Below are positions 12,012 to 22,440 of a stretch of DNA of 64,000 nt, in pieces. The stretch covers positions 50,369,155 to 50,433,154 of the forward strand of contig CM066994.1 in the NCBI GenBank assembly GCA_033977485.1, read 5' to 3'. Numbering within the stretch: the first letter of the stretch is position 1; each line of letters begins with the position of its first letter. The translations under genes were made by a program, and so were the position numbers. Under the pieces are notes generated by a model, which was not told the origin of the DNA, did no database searches, and worked only from the letters and a program-made list of their open reading frames with translations. The DNA comes from Hydrangea macrophylla (Eukaryota; Streptophyta; Magnoliopsida; Cornales; Hydrangeaceae).

Positions 12012-12900
12012 TTTGGGACTTTTGATAATAAAAATAAATGAGGACGCTCTTTTAAAAAAAAAAAGAATAAGTGAGTCACCATGACACTCCATTTGAGACC
12101 AAGTCGAGTCTAGTCGAGTCTGTCCTATGTTTTGAATCTATTTCATTTAAGTTTAGTCTTGTGGTCGAGTCTGTCTGTCATCGAGTTGTTAATGAGTCTG
12201 TAATTCTTCTCTATTGATGGAATGAAATCTCATTTTGCTTAATTTGATATGCCTAGTCATAAATGCATGAATCATTGAACTAAAATGTCACTTTTCAAAC
12301 TACCATGGATAATAAATTTTTGCATCAAACGAAAAAAAAGAATCCTGAAAAGGTCAAAGTCAATTTTGCGCTGACACCGATGAAGAGCCGAGAATTGAAT
12401 AGTCTTACTATAAGAATTTAATGATGCTTTGATCAAATCTCGACAAGACATACTTGTAGTTGACTTTGGGCTTACCATCACCCTTTTTTCCACCATTTTG
12501 AAGCCTTGAGCCTAATCCAATTAGGATCCGTACAAATCTGTCCGATTGAAAGCTATGCAAACTTAGTCCTTGACGGTAGCCAAACATTTTAGTGAGTTCC
12601 ATCTCCACTTTAAAAAAAAGAGAGAAGAAAAGAAAAAGAAAACCTCACTAGGTTGAAAACCCGAAAGGGCGCCTAGGCGTCCTTTCAGACTTTCAAAAAG
12701 AAAAGAAGGATGGCTTGCTAGGACAAAAATCTGAAAGGATGCCTAGGTCAAAATTAGAGCTAAATCCAGAGTAAGCAATAACAAAAGATAGAAAAGAGCT
12801 CGCTAGGTCACCTCATTGATGCCTAGGCAAAAGTTACGAGCATTTGAGAGATTAAAAGTCGCAGTCCTTACCTTAAACCAGAAATCACCTTCCACACTAA
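12012..12900. other. Non-coding interior of the gag-only element
   Basis: Contiguous with 10463-10518 before the solo LTR inserted. It contains GTCGAGTCTG repeats (12105-12190) and an A-rich stretch. No conserved coding region is seen; short ORFs on the minus strand (12272-12608) show no family features. Confidence 0.45.
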
Positions 12901-13147
12901 GGGCAAACTTTGCCTACCCACCTCGTTTACCTGAATTTTACTATCTATCCTTCATACAAGGGGCAAACTTCGGTCACCTACCTCGTTTGTCCAAAACCTC
13001 CGATGAACCAACGTCCAAACTAGGGGCAAACTTCGGTCACCTACCTTGTTTGCCTATGAAGTCCACTTACTACACTTCAAACTAGGGGCAAACTCCATTT
13101 GCCTAACACGATCCTTTCACACCAAGGGCAAGTTTTTAGGTCACCAA
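12901..13147. repeat. Tandem repeat, about 62-bp unit
   Basis: Four and a half units begin with GGGCAAACTTYGGTCACCTA-like sequence at about 12901, 12961, 13024, 13087 and 13128. Units diverge at their 3' halves. Confidence 0.85.
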
Positions 13148-13635
13148 ATTGTTTTGAAAATTTTGAAATAGAGTATCTTTTATTCTATAAGCTAAGGCAC
13201 TAATTCGAAGCACATCTTGGGAGAAGCAAAGGATTGATTAGATCAATAGGGAGGAACTTTCAAAATGAGATTTATCATCAAAATGCTGCCACGTTAAGAT
13301 GAGGAGTGAACACAAAAGATAAATGGTACATCATTTATGACAAAACCACGTCAAGTTTTAGCATGTCGAGGTTATTTCATTTTGGTGTCAAAAGTGTCAT
13401 CCTCGTGTGTCGAATGTTTTTGAGTCTTTCGTAGTCTCAAATAAGTGAGTTGACAGTGACTAATAATGAATTTTCCAAATCAAGTTGTAAAATTCCTAAG
13501 AGCGTTCCAAAAACAAACACAAGCAGAAGTACCAAACACCATTACTACACCGATCAAGGAGTCAGCGTGAGCAGTGTCCAAACATGGGGCAAAGGTTTGA
13601 TCCCTTTCCAAACCATAAAAAGTTGTCCATCATCT

Positions 13636-13775
13636 GCTAGCAACATAAGTCCATGAGTGACTGTTGATTATCCTCCTTCTTTCATGTAACATAAGTCCAC
13701 GAGTGGCTGTCGATCATCTTCCTTCGCCCATGCAACATTAGTCCATAAGTGGTTGTTAATCACCCTCCTCCATCA
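13636..13775. repeat. Tandem repeat, about 58-bp unit, three copies
   Basis: Three units share CAACATAAGTCCATGAGTG and GATCATCYTCCTTC themes. It belongs to the repeat-rich interior of the gag-only element. Confidence 0.75.
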
Positions 13776-14031
13776 ATATCAAATCTTTAACCGTTGCAGA
13801 ACATCGTCGTATCCTTCATCACAAATAGAATGATACCTTTACTCCCATTTAGTAGGCGTATTTTCTTCTTCCTACCAGAGTACATTATCCATCCCCAGTG
13901 GCCCATTTTAGTCAAGATTTATAAGCTTTTATCCCCAGCAATCTAAAAGTCTGTCAGACCATCCCCAGCAGGAAAATATAAGGAGAAATCAGCTCCCAAA
14001 AGGCCCTTATCGGCTCTTTTGGATTGATCGT

Positions 14032-15235
14032 TGCAAAATTTGATCAACTACAAGAGATTCAGTGATGGGTCCTAGTTTTCGGTCAGAAGATTTGATCAAC
14101 TGTGATTCAGAGATAGAATCTTGGTTCTATGTCAAGAATTGAAAGAGAGATTCTTAGAGAGTCCAAAACAGAACCAGCTACCGAAGGCCCTAACAGGCTC
14201 TTTTGGATTGGGTGTTGCAAAATTTGATCAATCGCGAGTGATTTCAGAGATGGAATCTTGGTTCTAGGTCAAGAATTGAAAGAGTGATTCTCAGAGAGTC
14301 CAAAATAGAATCAGCCCCTGAAGGCCCTAACTGGCGCTTTTGAATTCAACGTTGAAAAATTTGATCAACCCCGAGAGATTCAAAGATGGGTCCTGGTTCT
14401 CGGTCAGAAGATTTGATCAATCGTGAGAGATTCAAAAATGGAATCTTGGTTCTAGGTTAAGAATTAAAAGAGAGATTCTTTGAGATTCCAAAACAAAATC
14501 AACTCCTAAAGGCCCTAACCAGCTCGTTTGGATTGGGGCGTTGCAAAATTTGATCAACCACGAGTGATTTAGAGATGGAATTTTGGTCCTAGGTCAAGAA
14601 TTGAAAGAGAGATTCTTAGAGAGTCCACAAAAGAATCAGCTCTCGAAGGCCCTAACCGGCTCTTTTGGATTGGGCGTTGAAAATTTTGATCAACCGCGAG
14701 AGCTTCAGAGATGGGTCCTGGTTCTCAGTTAGAAGATTGGATTAACTGTGAGAGATTCAAAGATGGAATCTTGGATCTAGGTCAAGAATTAAAAGAGAGA
14801 TTCTCAGAGAGTCCATAAAAGAATTAGCTCCCAAAGGCCCTTAACGGCTCTATTAGATTCAGGGTTGTAAGATTTGATCAACCGTGAGAGATTCAGAGAT
14901 GGAATCTTGGTTATAGGTCAAGAATTAAAAGAGAGATTCTTAGAGAGTCCAAAAAAGAATCAGCTCCTGAAGCCCCTAACTGGCTCTTTTGGATTGGACG
15001 TTGCAAGATTTGATCAACTGTGAGAGATTCAGAGATGGAATCTTGGTTATAGGTCAAGAATTAAAAGAGAGATTCTCAGAGAGTCTAGAAAAGAATCAGC
15101 TCTTGAAGGCTCTAACCGTCTCTTCGGACCGGCCATTGTAAGATTTGATCAACTGCGAGAGATTCAGATTTGAATTCTGGTTCCCGATCAAGAGAAACAG
15201 TTAAAGAGAGATCCCAGAAAGAGTCGTTTCATCCC
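14032..15235. repeat. Hierarchical minisatellite with alternating long and short units
   Basis: Unit starts (GTTGCAAAATTTGATCAA) fall at about 14032, 14213, 14352, 14535, 14676, 14865, 15000 and 15134, giving spacings of 181, 139, 183, 141, 189, 135 and 134. Long units differ from short ones by an extra segment of about 45 bases containing GATGGGTCCTGGTTCTCGGT and a second GATTTGATCAA. The order is L-S-L-S-L-S-S-S, so a long+short dimer of about 322 bases was amplified, followed by short units. Confidence 0.9.
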
Positions 15236-15289
15236 CAGCAAGTGTATTGATTCATACATCGTCTGCTCTTTTGATCACGATTAGTCCAA

Positions 15290-16321
15290 CCGTTGGTCCA
15301 ATCCATGACAGTCACAGTAGTTCATTGTCAACTCGTCATCTCGATTAGTACATCGCCAGTCTATTCGATGACAGTCACATTAGTTTACTGTCAACTCATC
15401 ATCTCGATTTGTACATCATCAATTCTTCTGATCACGGTTAGTCCAACTATTGATCCAATCTATGACAGTCACAATAGTTCACTGTCGACTCGTCATCTCG
15501 ATTAGTACATCGTCGGTTCAATCCATGACAGTCACGGTAGTTCACTATTGACTCGTCATCTCGATTAGTACATCATTAGTCCAATCCATGACAGTCATAG
15601 TAGTTCACTATTGACTCGTCATCTCGATTCGTACATCATCAGTTCTTTTGATCGCGGTTAGTCTAACCGTAAGTCCAATCCATGACAGTCACAGTAGTTC
15701 ACTGTCGACTCGTTATCTCGATCAGTACATCGTCGGTCCAATCCATAACAGTCACAGTAGTTCACTGTCGACTCGTTATCTCGATCAGTACATCGTCGGT
15801 CCAATCCGTGACAATCATAGTAGTTTACTGTCGACTCGTCATCTGGATTCGTACATCATCAATTCTTCTGATCATAGTTAGTCCAACTACTAATCTAATT
15901 CATGGCAGTCACAGTAGTTCACTGTCAACTCGTCATCTCAATTAGTACATCATCGGTTTAATCCATGATAGTCACGGTAGTTCACTATCGACTCGTCATC
16001 TCGATTAGTACATCGCCAGTCCAATCCATGACAGTCACAGTAGTTCACTGTTAACTCGTTATCTCGATTCGTACATCATCAATTCTTCTGATCACTATTA
16101 GTCCAACTATTGATCCAATCCATGATAGTCAAAGTAGTTCACTATCGACATGTCATCTCGATTAGTACATCGATGGTTCAATCCTTGACAGTCATGGTAG
16201 TTAACTATCGACTTGTCATCTCAAATAGTACATCGTTTGTCTAATCCATGATAGTCATAGTAGTTCACTGTCGACTAATCATCTCCATTCATACATTGTC
16301 ACTTCTTCTGATAACGATTAG
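15290..16321. repeat. Minisatellite of 63-bp units in a 220-bp higher-order repeat
   Basis: The unit is built on TGACAGTCACAGTAGTTCACTG followed by a CGACTCGTCATCTCGATT-type segment. Successive units are 63 bases apart, but after every third unit there is an extra 31 bases (ATCAATTCTTCTGATCACG type). The composite period is 220-221 bases (for example 15478, 15698, 15918). About 14 units are present. The last unit is cut at GATTAG by the Athila LTR (16322). Short ORFs across it only mirror the repeat. Confidence 0.92.
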
Positions 16322-16549
16322 TGATGCGTGTCCAATATTGCATTCTTAACTTCGTGATTTTACCCTTATTGGACACAAATCAGGACTCAAATCGGAGACT
16401 TAATGGATAAATTGTATTCTTGATTGTTCTTGTTGTCGCTCTTTTTCAACTAATAAAGTTATCTTTTTGTAGGGTATGTAAGCTTGGGTATAGTAGAACC
16501 CCACCCCTTGGGCATTCTTGAAGTAAAAAGAAACAAGGAAGAAATTTCA

Positions 16550-16815
16550 GGAAGAGCGGATTGATCCGCCATTTTGAGGGGATCGATCCACATGTTTAAT
16601 GGAAAGTTACCAAATAATTCGAAAAGAGCGGATCGATCCACCCTAATGAAGGGATCGATTCGCGATTGCCCCAGAGCATTCTGCGAAAGACATCTCAAAA
16701 TGGATCGATCCGCCCCACATGAAGGGATTGATCCGCAGCTTCTCGGAAAGACGATAATTCCCCAGATGAAAGGCGGATCAATCCGCCCAATATGAAGGGA
16801 TCGATCCGCGCCTCT
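16550..16815 (+). promoter_or_regulatory. Array of eight near-palindromic GGATCGATCC boxes in the LTR
   Basis: Boxes of type GCGGATYGATCCRC start at about 16555, 16579, 16625, 16650, 16700, 16724, 16771 and 16797. They form four pairs. Boxes within a pair are about 25 bases apart and pairs recur every 70-75 bases. The array ends some 50 bases before the TATA box. Known: LTR U3 regions often hold short repeated enhancer sites. Inference: this is the U3 enhancer. A module of the same design recurs at 23940-24205. Confidence 0.75.
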
Positions 16816-16863
16816 GCTGATGACCCTCTTTTTATTACAACTTTCCCCTTTTTGTGTGGAGAC

Positions 16864-16872
16864 TATATATAG
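16864..16872 (+). promoter_or_regulatory. TATA box of the Athila-like LTR
   Basis: TATATATAG lies 50 bases after the box array and about 75 bases before a CTCTCTCTCT-rich stretch, as expected for an LTR promoter. Confidence 0.65.
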
Positions 16873-17778
16873 TTAGTGATAATGTTTTTGTTAGGGTTAA
16901 CTTATTTTTGGGAGAAAAATTGTTTCACCTAGTTTAGCGGAGCTCTCTCTCTCTCTCTCAAATCCTCTCATCTCTCTCCCTCATTACTCCCCATCTACCA
17001 ATACTTACTTCCATTTAGTGTTAGAGAGAAGAGAGGGTCAATGTATTGAATACTTAGTTGTTTTTATTGAAGATTTCTTTGGATATCCTATGGAATTTAT
17101 GGTGATTTTCTCTTCCCCTCTCTTTAAAACTGTTGTCATTATAATTATGAGTAGCTAAATCATGTAGGTTGGGGATCATAAACCCACCTTTGGACCCATG
17201 TGTGTGTTATTGGAAGGCTCTCACATTTTGAAGCATTTCTAGAGTTCATGGGTACATGGTTTGATGTTTTGAGACCCCACTTCCAATGTCAAGCATTGGA
17301 AGTTGTTAAATCTCTAAACTCTAACCCTATACCCATGTATTGCATTGCAACATCTATCTAACATGTGGGTTGACTACCACATGTTTGATAGTTTGTCACC
17401 ATGGGATTTTCTACTCTAGAATGTGCTACAAGTATGAAAGTCATGTGTTGTTTGGTCCAAGGTGGGGGAATGCTCCCCAACCTCGATTCTTCCACTTGCA
17501 AAACCCCCAAATTTTATTTAAACTTAGTTTTGTTCAAAGTTACTTTCCATTTTTTTTATAGTCATTGTAGTTTAATTTAACACCAATTGAATCAATCCCA
17601 TAGTCGAAAAGACTCATTTTTATTTCTTAGTTTGCTAATCGTTCTGCGCGTTATAATTGGTTAGTAAGCGCCCACCAAATTTTGTTGCACTCCAATCCTT
17701 GTGGACTCGACACCCTATTTCCACTGCACTACATTTTAATAGGGTTAACAAAAGAACTTGATTTTGACAACATTAAAA

Positions 17779-17796
17779 TGGCGCCGTTGCCGGGGA
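17779..17796 (+). other. Primer-binding site (Athila type)
   Basis: TGGCGCCGTTGCCGGGGA lies six bases after the presumed LTR end. This 18-base sequence is the usual Athila-group primer-binding site, complementary to the 3' end of a tRNA (reported as tRNA-Asp for Athila). Confidence 0.85.
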
Positions 17797-17924
17797 TTGA
17801 AATTGGCAACAACCTTAGGTCGCTTAGTTTCTAATTATAGTGCTTTTTCTTTTAATCTTCGTTGCTTTCTTGTTGATTGTCTTTGAAGGAGTAGCCTTTA
17901 AGTGAGAATCGACAGCTTCTTACA

Positions 17925-19910
17925 ATGTCAAATCCTAGCAACGCAGGTATGACTAATCCCTTTGCAGTTAATACTAATGCTAGTTCTAGCAGTAGTAGTA
18001 GTGGGTCATTTTGGCGGCCTCCAACCACCTCATCACCGTCATTCACCCAAAATTCGCACAGTACAAGCCACCGAGAGTCGGTAGTTGATGCATTTTCAGA
18101 TCATGCTACGTTTGCCACAGAAGGCAAAACTCCCATGGATCGATTCCATCGGGAGCAGTGGGGTCAACATAACCCCGCTCCTCCACCCATGTACCCGCCG
18201 CATCAACCACCTCCTTTTCAACATCATTATCCTCCTCCACCTCCGCAAATGGATCAAACCTTTGGGAGAACGATCGGGGATTACCTTCAACCCGAGACCG
18301 TGTCTTCCCCATCTTGCATAACATTCCCGTACAATGCGGGGGTGTTTCGATTTAAACCAGGAATGATCAATCTCTTACCCAACTTTCATGGGCGAGAGAA
18401 CGAGGATCCCTACAAGCATATTAGGGAGTATGAGGACATATGTGGAACGTTTGAATACCAAAGATGCACACCTGAGCTTATAAGGCTTAAATTGTTCATG
18501 TTCTCACTCAAGGATAGGGCTAAGGATTGGTTAGTAACCTTACCCCCAAATTCCATAGGCTCATGGCCGGAACTCCACAGGCAATTCTATAAGGAGTTTT
18601 TCCCCATGCACAAAACACAAGCTTTGGTCAAACAAATTCAAAATTTCTCCCAAAGGGAGCACGAGACCTTTGCTGAGTGTTGGTTGAGATTCAAGGATCT
18701 CCTTAGGAAATGCCCGCACCATGGTTTTGACAAATTCTGTCAAATTTCCATTTGTTATGGGGGGTTACAACCCAATACAAAACAATTAATCGAAACCATG
18801 TGCTCTGAGAGTTTCTTAACTCTCGAAGCTGAGCAAGCCGAAGCCCATTTGGAGTATGTTTATGAGACTTCGCGAGGGTAGGGTACATCCAACCCTCATG
18901 ACTGCACCTTACCGGTCACTGTAGCCCCATTAAACCATAATCTTTACCCAGTGTCGAGTGAGGCCGAATCCATTTCTGAACTCACTAGGAAAGTGGAGGC
19001 TTTGGAATCTCAAAAGGTCACCATTGGCCCCACTCCTCTGCCGATCCTCGCACCGATCAATTCTTTGCATTGCAACTTGTGCTATGATCCGGAACACTCA
19101 ACCAATTAATGCCCCGTTCTTCCTATCCTCCAAAACCAAGCTTTGGAGCAAGCTTGTGCACTTGGGATGAACATTAGGCCTAGATTCAATCCTTCCCAAA
19201 ATGATGCCTACAATCCTCCCAGAAGGTGGAGTGCTCCGGGGCACAATTACCACAACAATAAAGGGGCAACAGTAGCACCCAATGCCCCTCCACAACCATA
19301 CTATCCTCATCAACCACCTCCATCACCGTATGCCCCTCCGAACTTTGGTCCACCCATTCCTCAATCTCAAGGGCCACATTTCACCCAAAATCAAGGGGCG
19401 CATCAACACTCAACCCCTTATGTGCCCCCTCACAAGAAAAGCTTTGAAGATCATAACCATAGCTTGTCCCAAAGGATGAACCAACTTGAGCAATCCATTC
19501 AAGCAATGCAATCATCGCATGCTCAATCCATGCAAGCTTTACAAGCTCAATTGGCTCGATTGCTTCAAAATCAACAAGTTGTTGATAAAGGAAAGCTCCC
19601 CGCCCAACCTTTCCAAAATCCCAAAGGGCAATCTAATGGTGGAACCTCAAACTCTAATGGCCCCGTTGAGCACTTAAAAGGAATCACCACTCTTCGAAGT
19701 GGTAAGGTTGTGGACAATAATGTCCAAGAACCCCCCCCCCCCCCCCTCCCCCAAGAACCACCAATGAGCACCAATCCGAGTAAAGGGGAGGCCGAATGTA
19801 ATAGCGGGGACACTTTGATCTCGACTAGGGTTGACTTGGATGGGGACTTCTCTAAAGCCCCTGATTCCATGAACCAAGAATTTTTGAACCCCGCTCCACC
19901 ATTTCCTTAG
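17925..19910 (+). pseudogene. Athila-like gag with in-frame stops
   Basis: One frame runs from ATG 17925 to TAG 19908, interrupted by TAG (18879) and TAA (19107). The first 318 residues contain a Pro-rich N-terminus, then the retrotransposon gag domain (about residues 130-300, with DRAKDWLVTLP and SLKDRAKDWL-type helices and EFFPMHKT). A C-x2-C-x4-H-x4-C zinc knuckle starts with CNLCYDPEH; the TAA at 19107 falls inside its last spacer. The C-terminal part is Pro/Gln-rich with a coiled-coil segment (MNQLEQSIQAMQ) and a poly-Pro run over a C homopolymer at about 19731-19746. Gag would build the particle; these stops prevent a full product. Confidence 0.85.
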
Positions 19911-19916
19911 AGATTA

Positions 19917-20885
19917 AAAAAGAAGGTTGAGAACACCAAGAATAACGAGTTCTTGGAATTGTTTAATAAAGTTGAAATTAATATTCCCCTTTTAGAAATT
20001 AAACAAGTTCCGGCTTATGCCAAATTCCTCAAGGATCTCTGCACCGTTAAAAGAAAGTTCAATGTCAAAAAGAGTGCCTATATGGCCGCACATGCGAGCT
20101 CCGTTATCCTTAACAAGGTTCCACCCAAATACAAGGACCCCGGTTGTCCTACTATAGCATGTGTGATTGGAGAACACCACATAGATAGAGCACTCCTTGA
20201 TCTGGGTGCCAGTGTGAATCTTCTTCCATATTCGGTATATGTTCAACTAGGCTTAGTAGAGCTTAAGGAGACCCGTGTAACCTTACAAATGGCCGATAGG
20301 TCCGTTAAGATGCCACAGGGCATTATAGAAGATGTTATAGTCTAAGTGGGTAATTTCTACTATCCGGTGGATTTTATCGTTCGTAACACGCAACCCGTTG
20401 TCAATGAGCAATCATGAATCCCAATCATCTTAGGGCGACCATTCCTGGCTATTGTTAATGCCTTAATTAACTGTAGGAATGGTCTCATGCGCTTAACTTT
20501 TGGAAATATGACCATGGATGTGAACATCTTCTCACTCTTCAAGTAACCTGATCTTGACAAGAAAAATGGTGAGGATATTTATGAAATCTCTCTTGTTGAC
20601 TCTTTGGTACAGGATTTCTTTGATACTTCTGGTGCTACCAGTGCTAATGATCCTTGCAATAGTCCTTCTCTTAATCCTGCATACTCTATTGATGATAATA
20701 TAGCTACTCTTGAACATGTTGAGAAATGCATAGCTATTGATAACACCCTTATTGAGTGTGATCATGAGTATGGGAGGGAAACAGAGATGAGTGAGGAGGA
20801 AGTTGTGGTTGAGGGAGAATTGGAGGTTGAAAATTTTTTGAAAGACTACCTCCAAGGGATACTTTCCCTCTTCCATCCAATATAG
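19917..20885 (+). pseudogene. Athila-like protease region with stops
   Basis: Same frame as gag. It includes AYAKFLKDLCTVKRKF (typical segment before the Athila protease) and ALLDLGASVNLLP at about 20188-20226, matching the DLGAS variant of the retroviral-type aspartic protease site. A later ILGRPFLAIVNA block is at about 20430-20460. Stops occur at 20343, 20415, 20544 and 20883. After 20885 the pol frame changes by one position. Confidence 0.8.
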
Positions 20886-20889
20886 TCAC

Positions 20890-22440
20890 ACCAATACTGG
20901 AGCTCAAAGCCTTGCCAAGTGAGCTCAAGTATGCCTTTTTGGGAGAGGACGAGAGTTTTCCAATTGTAGTATCTTCCCAGCTTGACCCCTGTCAAGAAGT
21001 AAAATTGATGAAGGTGTTGAAGGAGCACAAAAGTGCTATCGGGTAGTGTGTAGCAGACTTGAGGGGCATTTCTCTGAAGATTTGCACCCACAAGATTTAT
21101 CTAGAGGATGAAGCCAAGCCTTCACGTCAAATGCAAAGGAGGCTTAATCCTAATATGAAAGAGGTGGTGATGACCGAGGTCATCAAGTTGTTGGATGTGG
21201 AGATAATCTATCCCATTTCTAATAGTGAGTGGGTGAGCCCTACCCAAGTGGTCCCTAAAAAGTCGGGGATCACCGTCATCAAGAATGAGAGTAGAGAATT
21301 GGTACCCACAAGAGCCACCACGGGGTAGCGTGTTTGTATTGATTATAGGAAGTTGAATTCGGTCACTAGAAAGGACCATTTCCCTTTACCCTTCCTTGAT
21401 CAAGTCCTACAAAGAATAGCAGGCCATAAGCACTACTGCTTCCTAGATGGTTACTCGGGGTACAATCAAATAGAAATAGCCCTTGAGGACCAAGAAAAAA
21501 CCACCTTCACTTGTCCCTTTGGCACGTTTGCCTATCGGAGGATGCTGTTCGGACTTTGTAATGCACCTGCCACCTTTTAAAGGTGCATGGTTAGTATCTT
21601 CAGTGATATGGTGGAGAAGTTTTTGGAAGTCTTCATGGTCAACATCACAGTCTTTGGAGATTCTTTCGATGAATGCCTTGAGAATCTTGAAAAGGTTCTC
21701 AAGAGATGTATAGAAAATAATCTCGTTCTAAACTGGGAGAAGTGCCACTTTATGGTGACAAAAGGGATTGTGCTAGGCCACATTGTGTCTAGCAAGGGAA
21801 TGCAAGTTGACAAAGCCAAAATAGATGTCATTTCCAACCTTCCCCCTCCCAGGAATCTCAAAGACATGAGGTAATTTTTGGGCCACGTGGGCTTCTATCA
21901 TAGATTTATAAAGAACTTTAGCTCGATCTCTAGACCATTGTGTCTCCTCTTAGCTAAAGACTTTCATTTTGAGTGGTCCCAAGATTGCCAAAAGGCATTT
22001 GAGAAGCTCAAGGCATTGCTCACTTCCGCACCAATTATGCAACCGCTCGATTGGAGCCTTCTATTTGAATTAATGTGCGATGCGAGTGACTACGCCATCA
22101 GAGCCATTTTGGGGCAAAGGAAAGACAAAAAGCCCCCTGTCATTTACTATGCAAGCCGCACATTAGATAGTGCACAATCCAACTACTCCACGACGGAGAA
22201 AGAGTTGCTCGCCATAGTATTTGCTCTCGAGAAATTTCGGTCTTATGTTGTAGGATCGACGATCGTTTGTTTCACCGACCATGCCGCCCTCAAGTACCTT
22301 CTTTCCAAGAAAGATGCTAAGGCTCGGCTAATTCGATGGATCCTTCTATTATAAGAATTTGATCTCTCCATCAAAGATAAGAAAGGGGTAGAAAACGTTG
22401 TTGCGGATCATTTGTCGCGTTTGACATTTGATCATGATTA
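20890..22440 (+). pseudogene. Athila-like reverse transcriptase and RNase H
   Basis: Pol is readable in a single frame from about 20890. RT blocks: SEWVSPTQVVPKK (about 21226), CIDYRKLNSVTRKDHFPLPF (about 21332-21391), FLDGYSGYNQIEI and RRMLFGLCNAPATF. The catalytic YxDD position reads FMVNITVFGDS (about 21632-21664), so both aspartates are absent. RNase H includes DASDYAIRAILGQ, YYASRTLDSAQ.NYSTTEKELLA and the [11 protein letters not shown] end (about 22390-22424). Stops are at 21044, 21326, 21578, 21872 and 22352. An enzyme copying RNA to DNA is therefore not made. Confidence 0.88.

Larger units (their letters stand above)
16322..17772 (+). repeat. Athila-like 5' LTR
   Basis: Begins TGATGCGTGTCC directly after a truncated minisatellite unit and ends near ACA, six bases before the primer-binding site. 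Length is about 1.45 kb. It contains a GGATCGATCC-box array (16550-16815), a TATA box, and a CT-rich start of the presumed transcript (16940-16985). No sibling 3' LTR is found in the window, so the start rests on the TG and the junction with the minisatellite. Confidence 0.75.

Noticed and set aside
12272..12608. Minus-strand ORFs as a gene
   Set aside because: Two short overlapping frames in low-complexity DNA with no splice signals or family features.
15290..16321. CRISPR-like array or a repetitive protein gene
   Set aside because: Repeats are head-to-tail minisatellite units without unique spacers; the short ORFs across it change frame with the 220-bp period and simply translate the repeat.
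17925..18881. 318-codon Pro-rich ORF as a host gene
   Set aside because: It matches an Athila-type gag, lies just after the primer-binding site, and continues in the same frame past a stop.
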